A stretch of 64,000 nt of DNA, taken from Alloprevotella sp. (GTDB lineage: Bacteria; Bacteroidota; Bacteroidia; Bacteroidales; Muribaculaceae). The stretch's first letter is position 1. Each line of letters starts with the position of its first letter. The notes under the pieces are model-generated. The model was not told the DNA's origin. It saw nothing but the letters and a program-made list of their open reading frames with translations, and searched no databases. A program made the translations under genes and the position numbers. This document shows, one piece after another, positions 9,160-17,309 of this stretch. The stretch spans positions 1 through 64,000 of the forward strand of contig JAMPIE010000001.1 in the NCBI GenBank assembly GCA_023663135.1, written 5' to 3'.

Positions 9160-10554
9160 ATGAAACTCAGCAAATATATCATCCTCCCCATGGTTGCCGC
9201 CCTTGCGGCAACCACCCTCGGGAGCTGTGGCATCTACTCCAAGTTCAAGATGCCCACCTCCACGGCGCTGACTGAAGAGTATGTCAAGGCTCGCGACGCC
9301 GAGGCCGACACTGCCGCCTTTGGCAACCTGCGCTGGCAGGAGGTGTTTACCGACCCGGTCCTCGTTGACCTTATCTACCAGGCTCTTGACAGCAACAAGG
9401 ATCTGGCCAACGCCAAGCTCAACGTCGACATAGCCCATGCCCGGCTGCTCGGAGCCAAGCTGGCCTATCTCCCCTCGGTGGCCCTCACCCCCAACGGAGC
9501 CGGCGCCTCATATGACCACAGTCACATCAACTGGACATACCAGATTCCGCTGGCGGTGAGCTGGGAGATTGACATTTTCGGAAAGACGCTCAACAACAAG
9601 CGCATGGCCGGGGCCTCGTATCAGATGACACGCGAGGCCGAGCAGGCCACCCGCAGCCAGATTATCGCTGCCGTGGCCAACACTTACTATGCCATAGGCA
9701 CCACCCGCCGCATCCTTGACCTCCAGCGCGAGACTTCAGTGATGTGGGCCGAGAATGTCCAGACGATGAAAGACCTCAAGGAGGCCGGACGCTCAGGCAT
9801 CACCGAGGCCGCCGTGGTGCAGGCCAAGGCCCAGTATGCCTCCATCCTGGCCTCCATCACCGACACCGAGGCGCAGCTCCATGAGCTCAACAACACCATG
9901 AGCCTCCTTCAGGCCGTGGAGCCCCGCGAGTGGGTCACCGGCGAGACCCCGGTGCTTGACGTGCCCGCCCTCACACGCGACGCCATCCCCATGCGCGAGC
10001 TCGCTGCACGCCCCGATGTACGTGCCGCTGAGTACTCGCTTGCCGCCGCCTACTATGCCACTTCGGCAGCCCGCTCCAATTTCTACCCCTCCCTGTCCAT
10101 CTCCTCCAACGGCGGTTTCACCAACCTCCTTGGTTCGATGATAGTGAATCCCGGCAAGTGGTTTGTCCAGCTCGCCGGCCAGCTCACCGCCCCCCTCTTT
10201 GCCCGCGGCGCCAACATCTCCAACCTCAAGGCCACCAAGGCCCAGCAGGAGCAGGCGATGAATAACTTTGAGTCGACCCTCCTCTCTGCCTCGGCCGAGG
10301 TGAGCAACGCCATGACCACCTATGCCAAGGCCGTGGAAAAGAGCGCCTTCCTTGACGATCAGGTCAAAAACCTGGAGCAGAGCGTGGACATCACCCAGAC
10401 TCTCCTCAAGATAGGCGGCTACAACACCACCTACCTGGAGGTGATCACAGCCCAGCAGAGCCTCCTCGGGGCGCAGATGAGCCAGCTCCAGTGTGACCTC
10501 ACCCGCTCCAGCGCCCTGATTAACCTCTATCAGAGCCTCGGCGGCGGACGCTGA
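9160..10554 (+). CDS. outer membrane efflux factor (TolC/NodT/OprM-type lipoprotein)
   Basis: The third component of the RND pump, 464 residues. I chose ATG 9160 rather than the in-frame ATG at 9109 because it gives a clean lipoprotein signal ending LGSC (C23) and starts 10 bases after the permease stop. Two related halves of long alpha-helical repeats follow (for example residues around 90-250 and 290-460), with the family motif SWEIDIFGK near residue 130. It would form a trimeric channel anchored in the outer membrane. The first predicted residue stretch of the longer frame is charged and unlike a signal peptide. Confidence 0.92.
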   Translation: MKLSKYIILPMVAALAATTLGSCGIYSKFKMPTSTALTEEYVKARDAEADTAAFGNLRWQEVFTDPVLVDLIYQALDSNKDLANAKLNVDIAHARLLGAKLAYLPSVALTPNGAGASYDHSHINWTYQIPLAVSWEIDIFGKTLNNKRMAGASYQMTREAEQATRSQIIAAVANTYYAIGTTRRILDLQRETSVMWAENVQTMKDLKEAGRSGITEAAVVQAKAQYASILASITDTEAQLHELNNTMSLLQAVEPREWVTGETPVLDVPALTRDAIPMRELAARPDVRAAEYSLAAAYYATSAARSNFYPSLSISSNGGFTNLLGSMIVNPGKWFVQLAGQLTAPLFARGANISNLKATKAQQEQAMNNFESTLLSASAEVSNAMTTYAKAVEKSAFLDDQVKNLEQSVDITQTLLKIGGYNTTYLEVITAQQSLLGAQMSQLQCDLTRSSALINLYQSLGGGR

Positions 10555-10579
10555 CCCCCTATATACACCTTATAAACCT

Positions 10580-11374
10580 ATGACCACCATGATTAGTCCA
10601 CTCGCACACGTAGCTCCCACGGCTCGCCTGGCCGAGGGGGTCACCATCCATCCCTTTGCCTTCATCGACGACGACGTTGAGATAGGGGAGGGCACTGAGG
10701 TGATGCCTTACACGAGCATCATCCGGGGCACCCGCATAGGCCGCAACAATAAGATCTACCAGGGCTCCATCATAGGCGCCGACCCGCAGGACTTCCGTTG
10801 GCACGGCGAAAATACCTATTGCTTCATCGGCGACAACAACCAGATACGCGAGCATGTGATTATCAACCGTGGCATCTCCCCCGAAGGGGGCACCCGCATC
10901 GGCTCCGACTCCTTCATCATGGCTGAAACTCATATTGGCCATGACTCTCACATTGCTGACAAGTGTGTCCTTGGAAATGGCGTGACTGTCGCCGGAGATG
11001 CCGAGATTGGCACCTGCTCCATCCTCTCCTCCGGCGTTATCCTACATGAAAAGTCGACCCTCGGCGCGTGGACTCTCATCAAGGGCGGTTGCCGCATCGC
11101 CGGAAATGTCCCTCCGTATGTCATCATGGCCCACAACCCCGTGAGCTATTTCGGTGTCAACGCTGTAATCCTCCGTAAGCATGGATTCACCACCGACGAG
11201 ATCGACGACATCGCGAAGGCCTACCGACATATCTATCAGACAGGCACCTCGGTGTTCAATGCACTGAAGCGCATCGAGGCCGACCTCCAGCCCTCGCGAG
11301 TGCGCGATGCCATCATCGACTATATCCGCGGCTGCAACCTCAAGATTGTCGCCATCCCGCGCGACCTTGAATAA
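10580..11374 (+). CDS. lpxA: acyl-ACP--UDP-N-acetylglucosamine O-acyltransferase
   Basis: First enzyme of lipid A synthesis: transfers a 3-hydroxyacyl chain to UDP-GlcNAc in the cytoplasm. The 264 residues show the left-handed beta-helix hexapeptide repeats (I/V-G-x-x-x-x pattern from about 8 to 190), and the catalytic histidine is H121 in HIGHD. The C-terminal helical domain (about 195-264) is intact. It starts 25 bases after the efflux factor stop and ends at a terminator, so it probably shares the pump transcript. The usual Bacteroidetes lpxD-lpxC/fabZ neighbours are absent here, so it may be a second, separate copy. Confidence 0.9.
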   Translation: MTTMISPLAHVAPTARLAEGVTIHPFAFIDDDVEIGEGTEVMPYTSIIRGTRIGRNNKIYQGSIIGADPQDFRWHGENTYCFIGDNNQIREHVIINRGISPEGGTRIGSDSFIMAETHIGHDSHIADKCVLGNGVTVAGDAEIGTCSILSSGVILHEKSTLGAWTLIKGGCRIAGNVPPYVIMAHNPVSYFGVNAVILRKHGFTTDEIDDIAKAYRHIYQTGTSVFNALKRIEADLQPSRVRDAIIDYIRGCNLKIVAIPRDLE

Positions 11375-11410
11375 ATCCCCTCCAGTCACCATTTTTCATC
11401 TCAACATATT

Positions 11411-11452
11411 CCCGGCAAAGGAGCCTCCTCTTTTGTCGGGATTTATTATTTA
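11411..11452 (+). terminator. terminator after lpxA
   Basis: CCCGGCAAAGGAG (from 11411) pairs imperfectly with CTCCTCTTTTGTCGGG (to 11440), followed by an A/T-rich run. It separates the pump-lpxA transcript from the purL promoter just downstream. Confidence 0.65.
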
Positions 11453-11453
11453 G

Positions 11454-11485
11454 TTTGCGTGAGTAGGATTATTTGATTACTTTTG
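11454..11485 (+). promoter_or_regulatory. purL promoter
   Basis: TTTG at 11454-11457, a 20-base spacer and TACTTTTG at 11478-11485 match the Bacteroidetes vegetative promoter exactly, including the spacing. The purL ATG is about 65 bases downstream. No purine riboswitch was recognised in the leader. Confidence 0.78.
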
Positions 11486-11550
11486 CGCTTGGATTTTCCC
11501 GTATTCTCTCCATTTACGTTTTTTAACGCCAATATTACCACACCAATTTC

Positions 11551-14500
11551 ATGGTTGTTTTTTTCAAAAAAGGGGGGCCTCGCGTCATAGCTGTGGCCAC
11601 CGACCACAGCTTCTCTTCGCAGGAAGAGGAGAAACTCAGCTGGCTCTTTGACGGTGCGCGGCCGGTGCAGGCTCCTATAGTCTCGGGCCGTTTCATTGGC
11701 CCTCGTAAAGAAATGATTACTCCTTGGAGCACAAATGCCGTAGAGATTACCCGCAACATGGGGCTCGAGGGCATTGACCGCATCGAGGAGTTTATGTTTA
11801 CAGAAGAGGTGGAGCCGGAGTTTGACCGCATGCTCCGCTGCTTCTATCCCGATGGACTTGACCAGGAGGTGTTTACTCTCTCTCGTGAGCCTGAGCCTGT
11901 GGTCCACATCTCTGACATCCATGAATATAACCTGAAAGAGGGTCTCGCCCTCTCTCCCGACGAGGAGCAATATCTCTCGGCGCTTGCCGAGAAGCTCGGC
12001 CGCCCGCTGACCGATAGTGAGGTGTTTGGCTTCTCGCAGGTCAATTCTGAGCACTGCCGCCACAAGATTTTCAATGGCACCTTTGTCATCGACGGCGAGG
12101 AGAAACCCGAGAGCCTCTTCAAGCTCATCAAGAAGACCTCTCAGGAAAATCCCGGCAAGCTCGTCTCGGCTTATAAGGATAATGTGGCCTTTGTCGAGGG
12201 GCCTCAGATCGAGCAGTTTGCCCCGACCGACTCCTCTGAGCCCTCGCTCTTTGAGGTGAAGGCTATCGACTCGGTGCTCTCCCTCAAGGCTGAGACCCAC
12301 AATTTCCCCACCACCGTTGAGCCCTTCAATGGCGCCGCAACAGGCTCGGGCGGCGAGATTCGCGACCGCCTCGGCGGAGGCAAGGCCTCCCTCCCGTTGG
12401 CCGGCACCGCTGTCTACATGACCTCTTATCCGCGCATGACCCCCTCCCGTCGTTGGGAGCTGATGACCAATCCGCGTGTATGGCTCTACCAGACCCCCTC
12501 CGACATTCTCATCAAGGCATCTAACGGCGCCTCCGACTTTGGCAACAAGTTTGGCCAGCCTCTCATCTGCGGCTCGGTGCTCACCTTTGAGCACGACGAG
12601 AATGGCCGCCTCTATGCCTACGACAAAGTGATTATGCTCGCCGGCGGCGTGGGCTTTGCAAATAAGCGCGACGCTATCAAGGGCATCCCCGAGCCGGGGC
12701 AAGCCGTGGTGGTGATGGGCGGTGACAACTATCGCATCGGCATGGGTGGCGGCGCCGTCTCTTCTGTGGCCACCGGCCAGTATGCCGGCTCCATCGAGCT
12801 CAACGCCGTCCAGCGCGCTAACCCTGAGATGCAGAAGCGCGTGGCCAATGTGATCCGCGCCCTTGCCGAAGACGGATGCAACCCCATCGTGTCAATCCAC
12901 GACCATGGTGCCGGCGGCCATCTCAACGCGCTATCTGAGTTGGTGGAAGCCACTGGCGGCCACATTGATATGAAGGCCCTCCCGGTGGGTGACCCGACTC
13001 TCTCTGCCAAGGAAGTCATTGGCAATGAGAGCCAGGAGAGGATGGGTATGGTGGTCAACGAGGCCGACCTGCCTCGCATCAAGGCTATTGCCGATCGCGA
13101 GCGTGCCCCGATGTTTGTTGTGGGCCACACTACCGACGACGACCGCTTTGTCTTTGAGCAGGCCGACGGCTCGCGCCCCATCGACCTGGCCATGGCCGAC
13201 ATGTTTGGCAACTCCCCCAAGACCGTCATGACCGACTCTACGGTCAACGTGAAATATCTCCCCGTGGCCACCGACTCTTCGTCCATCCACGAATATATAG
13301 AGGCTGTGCTCTCCCTTGAGGCTGTGGCTTGTAAGGACTGGTTGACCAATAAGGTGGACCGCTCCATCACCGGCAAGATTGCCCGCCAGCAGTGTCAGGG
13401 CGACATCCAGCTCCCCGTGGCCGACTGTGGCGTGGTGGCTCTGGATTATCGTGGACGCGCCGGCATTGCCACCTCCATTGGCCATGCACCTCAGGTGGCC
13501 CTCATAGATCCTGCCGCCGGCTCTGTCATGGCCATTGCCGAGGCTCTGACCAACATCGTCGGTGCCCCCTTGACTGATGGCCTCAAGAGCATCTCGCTGT
13601 CGGCCAACTGGATGTGGCCTTGCAAAAACCCCGGTGAAGACGCCGCTCTCTATCGTGCCGTCAAGGCTTGCAGCGACTTTGCCTGCGCCCTCGGCATCAA
13701 TATACCCACCGGCAAGGATTCCCTCTCCATGACTCAGAAGTATGGCGACGACAAGGTCTTTGCCCCCGGAACTGTCATCATCTCTGCCGCCGGCGAGGTG
13801 ACCGACGTGCGCCGCTCGGTGCCTGCCGTCGTGAGCCGCCGCGCTGCTTCCCGCCTTTATTATATCGACTTCTCCGGCATGCCCCTGTCGCTTGGTGGCT
13901 CGGCCTTGGCTCAGACCATGGGCCGATTGGGCGACTCTTGCCCCTCCGTGGCTTCTGCCACTCAGTTTGCCGCCACCTTCAATGCTGTCCAAAGCCTCGT
14001 GGAGCGCGGAGCAATCCTCTCGGCCCACGATGTCTCGGCCGGTGGCCTGCTCACTACACTCCTTGAGATGTGTTTCCCAAACAATGTCGGGGGCATGACC
14101 ATCTGCCTCGACGGTTTTGCCGAGGCCGGCGAGACCGACATCGTCAAGGTCCTCTTCGCCGAAAATCCTGCCCTTGTTGTCCAGATCCCCGACAGTCGCC
14201 ACAAGGGAGCCATTAAGTTCCTCCGCTATGCCGGAGTCAAGGTATTTGAGATTGGTCGCACTCAGGGTTCCCGAGAGATTGAGGTCACCATGGGCGAGGA
14301 GCGCCACATCTTTGATGTCAATGCCCTGCGCGACACTTGGTATTATCCCTCCTATCTGATGGATACCCTCCAGTGCGGCAGCGACTTGGCTGCCGAGCGT
14401 ATGGCTAATTATAAGAAGCAGCCGCTCCGCTATCGCATCGCCGATACCTTTATTGGCTCGTTTTCTTCGCGTCACATCACCCCCTCTTCGCGCAAGCCTT

Positions 14501-15273
14501 CAGGCATCCGCGCCGCCATCATCCGCGAGAAGGGTGTCAACGGCGACCGAGAGATGGCTTTCTCTCTCTACCTGGCCGGCTTTGATGTCAAGGATGTCCA
14601 TATGAGCGACCTTATGAGCGGCCGCGAGACTCTTGAGGATGTCAATATGCTCGTCTTCTGCGGAGGCTTCTCTCATAGCGACGTCCTCGGCTCGGCTAAG
14701 GGCTGGGCCTCAGGCTTTGTATGGAACGATAATGCACGTCGTGCCCTGATGAACTATTATAATCGCCGCGACACTCTCAGCCTCGGTGTCTGCAATGGTT
14801 GTCAGCTCATGGTGGAGCTCGGCCTCATCGACCGCTCCGGCATCCTCTTCGACACGGACTCCCGCAGCATTCACATGGCCCACAACGACTCTCACAAGTT
14901 TGAGAGTGCATTCCTCGGTGTGGAGGTGCAGGATAGCCCCTCAGTGATGCTCGCTCCTTTGGCCGGCACCAAGGCCGGCATTTGGGTGGCTCATGGCGAG
15001 GGTAAGTTCCACCTGCCCAATTCTTCCGACGCCTACTGCGTGGCTCTCCGCTATTCCTATTCCGGATATCCCGGCAATCCCAACGGCTCGCGCGGCTCTG
15101 TGGCCGGCATTTGCTCCCCCGATGGCCGACACCTGGCCATGATGCCCCATCTCGAGAGGGCCATCTTCCCCTGGCAATGTGCCGTCTATCCCTCCGACCG
15201 CCGCAGCGACGATGTCACCCCATGGATTGACGCCTTCATCAACGCCCGCAAATGGATTGAGTCTAAGCTCTGA
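11551..15273 (+). CDS. purL: phosphoribosylformylglycinamidine synthase (large, single-chain)
   Basis: ATP- and glutamine-dependent conversion of FGAR to FGAM in de novo purine synthesis. The 1240 residues are the long fused form with the synthetase and glutaminase in one chain. The early motif FSQVNSEHCRHKIF (about residue 160) and AETHNFPT (about 250) are the FGAM synthase signatures. The C-terminal class I glutaminase (from about 980) has its nucleophile in GVCNGCQ and a later AHGEGKF histidine motif. The ATG at 11551 follows a strong promoter. A terminator separates it from the PurF-like gene, so coupling would be partial. Confidence 0.96.
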   Translation: MVVFFKKGGPRVIAVATDHSFSSQEEEKLSWLFDGARPVQAPIVSGRFIGPRKEMITPWSTNAVEITRNMGLEGIDRIEEFMFTEEVEPEFDRMLRCFYPDGLDQEVFTLSREPEPVVHISDIHEYNLKEGLALSPDEEQYLSALAEKLGRPLTDSEVFGFSQVNSEHCRHKIFNGTFVIDGEEKPESLFKLIKKTSQENPGKLVSAYKDNVAFVEGPQIEQFAPTDSSEPSLFEVKAIDSVLSLKAETHNFPTTVEPFNGAATGSGGEIRDRLGGGKASLPLAGTAVYMTSYPRMTPSRRWELMTNPRVWLYQTPSDILIKASNGASDFGNKFGQPLICGSVLTFEHDENGRLYAYDKVIMLAGGVGFANKRDAIKGIPEPGQAVVVMGGDNYRIGMGGGAVSSVATGQYAGSIELNAVQRANPEMQKRVANVIRALAEDGCNPIVSIHDHGAGGHLNALSELVEATGGHIDMKALPVGDPTLSAKEVIGNESQERMGMVVNEADLPRIKAIADRERAPMFVVGHTTDDDRFVFEQADGSRPIDLAMADMFGNSPKTVMTDSTVNVKYLPVATDSSSIHEYIEAVLSLEAVACKDWLTNKVDRSITGKIARQQCQGDIQLPVADCGVVALDYRGRAGIATSIGHAPQVALIDPAAGSVMAIAEALTNIVGAPLTDGLKSISLSANWMWPCKNPGEDAALYRAVKACSDFACALGINIPTGKDSLSMTQKYGDDKVFAPGTVIISAAGEVTDVRRSVPAVVSRRAASRLYYIDFSGMPLSLGGSALAQTMGRLGDSCPSVASATQFAATFNAVQSLVERGAILSAHDVSAGGLLTTLLEMCFPNNVGGMTICLDGFAEAGETDIVKVLFAENPALVVQIPDSRHKGAIKFLRYAGVKVFEIGRTQGSREIEVTMGEERHIFDVNALRDTWYYPSYLMDTLQCGSDLAAERMANYKKQPLRYRIADTFIGSFSSRHITPSSRKPSGIRAAIIREKGVNGDREMAFSLYLAGFDVKDVHMSDLMSGRETLEDVNMLVFCGGFSHSDVLGSAKGWASGFVWNDNARRALMNYYNRRDTLSLGVCNGCQLMVELGLIDRSGILFDTDSRSIHMAHNDSHKFESAFLGVEVQDSPSVMLAPLAGTKAGIWVAHGEGKFHLPNSSDAYCVALRYSYSGYPGNPNGSRGSVAGICSPDGRHLAMMPHLERAIFPWQCAVYPSDRRSDDVTPWIDAFINARKWIESKL

Positions 15274-15283
15274 ACCCACACAA

Positions 15284-15321
15284 GGCCGGGCCTCCTTCTC
15301 CGGGGGCTCGGCCCTGTCTTT
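15284..15321 (+). terminator. terminator after purL
   Basis: A 12-pair GC-rich stem (15284-15295 with 15302-15313, one G-T pair, 6-base loop) is followed by TGTCTTTTTC. It lies about 45 bases before the PurF-like start and may attenuate rather than fully stop readthrough. Confidence 0.7.
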
Positions 15322-15365
15322 TTCATTTTGACCTGTAAGTTTCCAATTTAAATCACTGTTAATAC

Positions 15366-16772
15366 ATGGGAGGATTCTTCGGCGTCGCACGGCGTGGCAG
15401 CTGTGTCAACGACCTCTTTTACGGAACCGACTACAATAGCCATATGGGCACCAAACGTGCCGGCATGGCTACTGTCGACGGCGGCATCTTCTGCCGCTCT
15501 ATCCACAACATCGAAAACACTTATTTCCGCACCAAGTTTGAGGGAGACCTCGACGAGTTTACCGGATCTTCCGGCATCGGTGTCATCTCCGATACCGATG
15601 CCCAGCCCATTATCGTCAATTGCCACTTGGGCAAGTTTGCAATCGTCACTGTTGGCCGCATCAATAATATCGCCGACCTTGAGGCTGAGATGCTTGCCAA
15701 AGGCCATCACTTCTGCGAGCATTCCTACGACATCATCAACCCCACCGAGATGATTGCCGCCCTCATCAGCGACGGCGCCGACATGGTCTCCGGCATAGAG
15801 AATGTCTACAAGTGGGTGAGAGGCTCCTGCTCTATGCTCATCCTCATGGAAGATGGGTCAATCATCGCCGCCCGAGATCGCCTGGGTCGCACTCCCATCA
15901 TCCTCGGGCGAAAGGAGGATGGCTTTGCCGCCACTTCTGAGACCTGCGCCTTCCCCAACCTTGGCTTCTCCATTGAGCGTAATCTTGGCCCCGGCGAGAT
16001 CGTGCGCTTCTCGGCCGATGGCATGGAGCAGCTCCGAAAGCCTGAGGAGGAGATGCAGATCTGCGCCTTCCTCTGGACCTATTATGGCTATCCCGTCTGC
16101 GAATATGAGGGGCGCAACGTCGATGAGATGCGCTATCAGACCGGCATGGAGGTGGCCCGCGAAGATGACACTAAGGTCGACTTTGTCAGCGCCATTCCCG
16201 ACTCCGGCATCGGCATGGCCTTAGGTTATTCCCAGGGGCTCGGTGTCCCTTACAAGAGGGCTATCGTGAAGTATACCCCCACTTGGCCCCGCTCTTTCAC
16301 ACCCGGCACTCAGGCCCGACGCGAACTCGTGGCCAAGATGAAACTCATCCCCAACAAGGAGCTCTTGAGGGGCAACCGTGTCATCTTCTGCGACGATTCC
16401 ATCGTCCGCGGAACTCAGCTCCGCGACAATGTGGCCGACCTCTACGACTATGGCGCAAAGGAGGTCCATGTCCGCATCTCATGTCCACCCCTCATCTACC
16501 CCTGTCGCTTCCTAAACTTCACCGCTTCCAAGACTGAACTCGAGCTGATCACCCGTCGCGTGATACAAAACCGCGAAGGAGCCCACGACCGTAACCTTGA
16601 GGTATATGCCGACCCCTCCACTCCCCAATATCGCGACATGGTAGAGGATATCCGTCTGAGTCTCGGTGTCGACTCCCTCAAGTTTGCCACCATCGACAAT
16701 GTAGTTCGTGCCATCGGCCTCCCCAAGTGCAAGATTTGCACCCACTGCTTTGACGGAAGCTCCCACGACTGA
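15366..16772 (+). CDS. PurF-like amidophosphoribosyltransferase paralogue lacking the N-terminal cysteine
   Basis: A 468-residue protein with the two-domain plan of PurF: an Ntn-type glutamine amidotransferase fold (about 1-240) and a phosphoribosyltransferase domain (about 260-440) with the PRPP loop VIFCDDSIVRGTQL. In true PurF the second residue is the catalytic cysteine (MCGI...). Here the start reads MGGFFGVARRGSC, so residue 2 is glycine; the nearest cysteine is residue 13. No alternative start restores an N-terminal cysteine. The protein ends in a cysteine cluster CKICTHC. Close relatives are common in Bacteroidetes. It might use ammonia, act with a separate glutaminase, or be regulatory. 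Its place after purL supports a purine role. Confidence 0.85.
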   Translation: MGGFFGVARRGSCVNDLFYGTDYNSHMGTKRAGMATVDGGIFCRSIHNIENTYFRTKFEGDLDEFTGSSGIGVISDTDAQPIIVNCHLGKFAIVTVGRINNIADLEAEMLAKGHHFCEHSYDIINPTEMIAALISDGADMVSGIENVYKWVRGSCSMLILMEDGSIIAARDRLGRTPIILGRKEDGFAATSETCAFPNLGFSIERNLGPGEIVRFSADGMEQLRKPEEEMQICAFLWTYYGYPVCEYEGRNVDEMRYQTGMEVAREDDTKVDFVSAIPDSGIGMALGYSQGLGVPYKRAIVKYTPTWPRSFTPGTQARRELVAKMKLIPNKELLRGNRVIFCDDSIVRGTQLRDNVADLYDYGAKEVHVRISCPPLIYPCRFLNFTASKTELELITRRVIQNREGAHDRNLEVYADPSTPQYRDMVEDIRLSLGVDSLKFATIDNVVRAIGLPKCKICTHCFDGSSHD

Positions 16773-16795
16773 TCCACCACTTTCCCCCTATACTT

Positions 16796-16837
16796 CCCCC
16801 CCTGATGGGCTCAATCTTTGAGGTCCATCAGGGGGGG
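16796..16837 (+). terminator. terminator after the PurF-like gene
   Basis: Seven C plus TGATGG (16796-16808) pair with CCATCA plus seven G (16825-16837), a very stable stem with a loop of about 16 bases; TTTTATC follows about 7 bases later. Confidence 0.75.
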
Positions 16838-17041
16838 CGAACATTTTATCTCTCCCCTTTCGATTCGCTTTACATCTCATTTTTTTATGTTGTTTAACAT
16901 ATTTTTTCGGCATTATTATTGATCACATAATCGACTGATAGTTAGCAAAATAAGACGATGGATTGACTGTGCCCAAGTTGCAGAATTGTTAAAATATTAA
17001 AGATTTATTGCGAAATCTTAACTAAACCCAACTTTTTTGCT
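16838..17041. other. A/T-rich intergenic region upstream of susC
   Basis: No open reading frame of interest is seen. The stretch is much richer in A and T than its surroundings. It contains a small dyad ATGTT-GTTT-AACAT at 16887-16900 that could be an operator. Together with the leader that follows it makes a 537-base gap between genes. Confidence 0.5.
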
Positions 17042-17049
17042 TATCTTTG
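17042..17049 (+). promoter_or_regulatory. putative -7 box for susC/susD
   Basis: TATCTTTG fits TAnnTTTG. A -33 TTTG at the normal spacing is not present, so an activator may be needed. Transcription from here would give a leader of about 255 bases. Confidence 0.5.
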
Positions 17050-17052
17050 TCG

Positions 17053-17309
17053 CCGAAAACGTAACAAAACTTAAAATTCGTTACCAACCCTGACGCCGGC
17101 CTCCGTATAGCCGTGCTTACACTGTTCTTTACGCCTCTCATGGCGTCGCTATTCTGATTATCGCCGCTGCGGGCATCGATTGTCCGGCAGTCTTGGCGGA
17201 AATTTCTGTTTTCCAATAGTTACCATACAGCCCCGGGGCAGGCGGCTCACGTATTGCCGTTCATCCCTTATCGAAACAAGTCAATTATTACTGTCTAATT
17301 ATTATCATT
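17053..17309 (+). other. long structured 5' leader of susC
   Basis: About 255 bases between the predicted transcription start and the susC ATG. Its base composition is GC-rich, unlike the DNA before it. It can fold: GACGCC (17092-17097) with GGCGTC (17142-17147); and CGCC/CTGC at 17162-17170 with GCAG/GGCG at 17187-17198. A self-complementary GCCCCGGGGC lies at 17230-17239. The last 35 bases before the ATG are A/T-rich and open. It matches no riboswitch I know. A regulatory leader or an overlapping small RNA are both possible. Confidence 0.45.

Noticed and set aside
11486..11550. Purine riboswitch before purL
   Set aside because: The leader is too short and lacks the conserved purine-aptamer helices.
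12931..14475. Minus-strand open frame of about 500 codons inside purL
   Set aside because: It is the antisense shadow of purL; its translation is rich in Gly, His and Val with no motifs. GC-rich third positions keep the opposite frame open.
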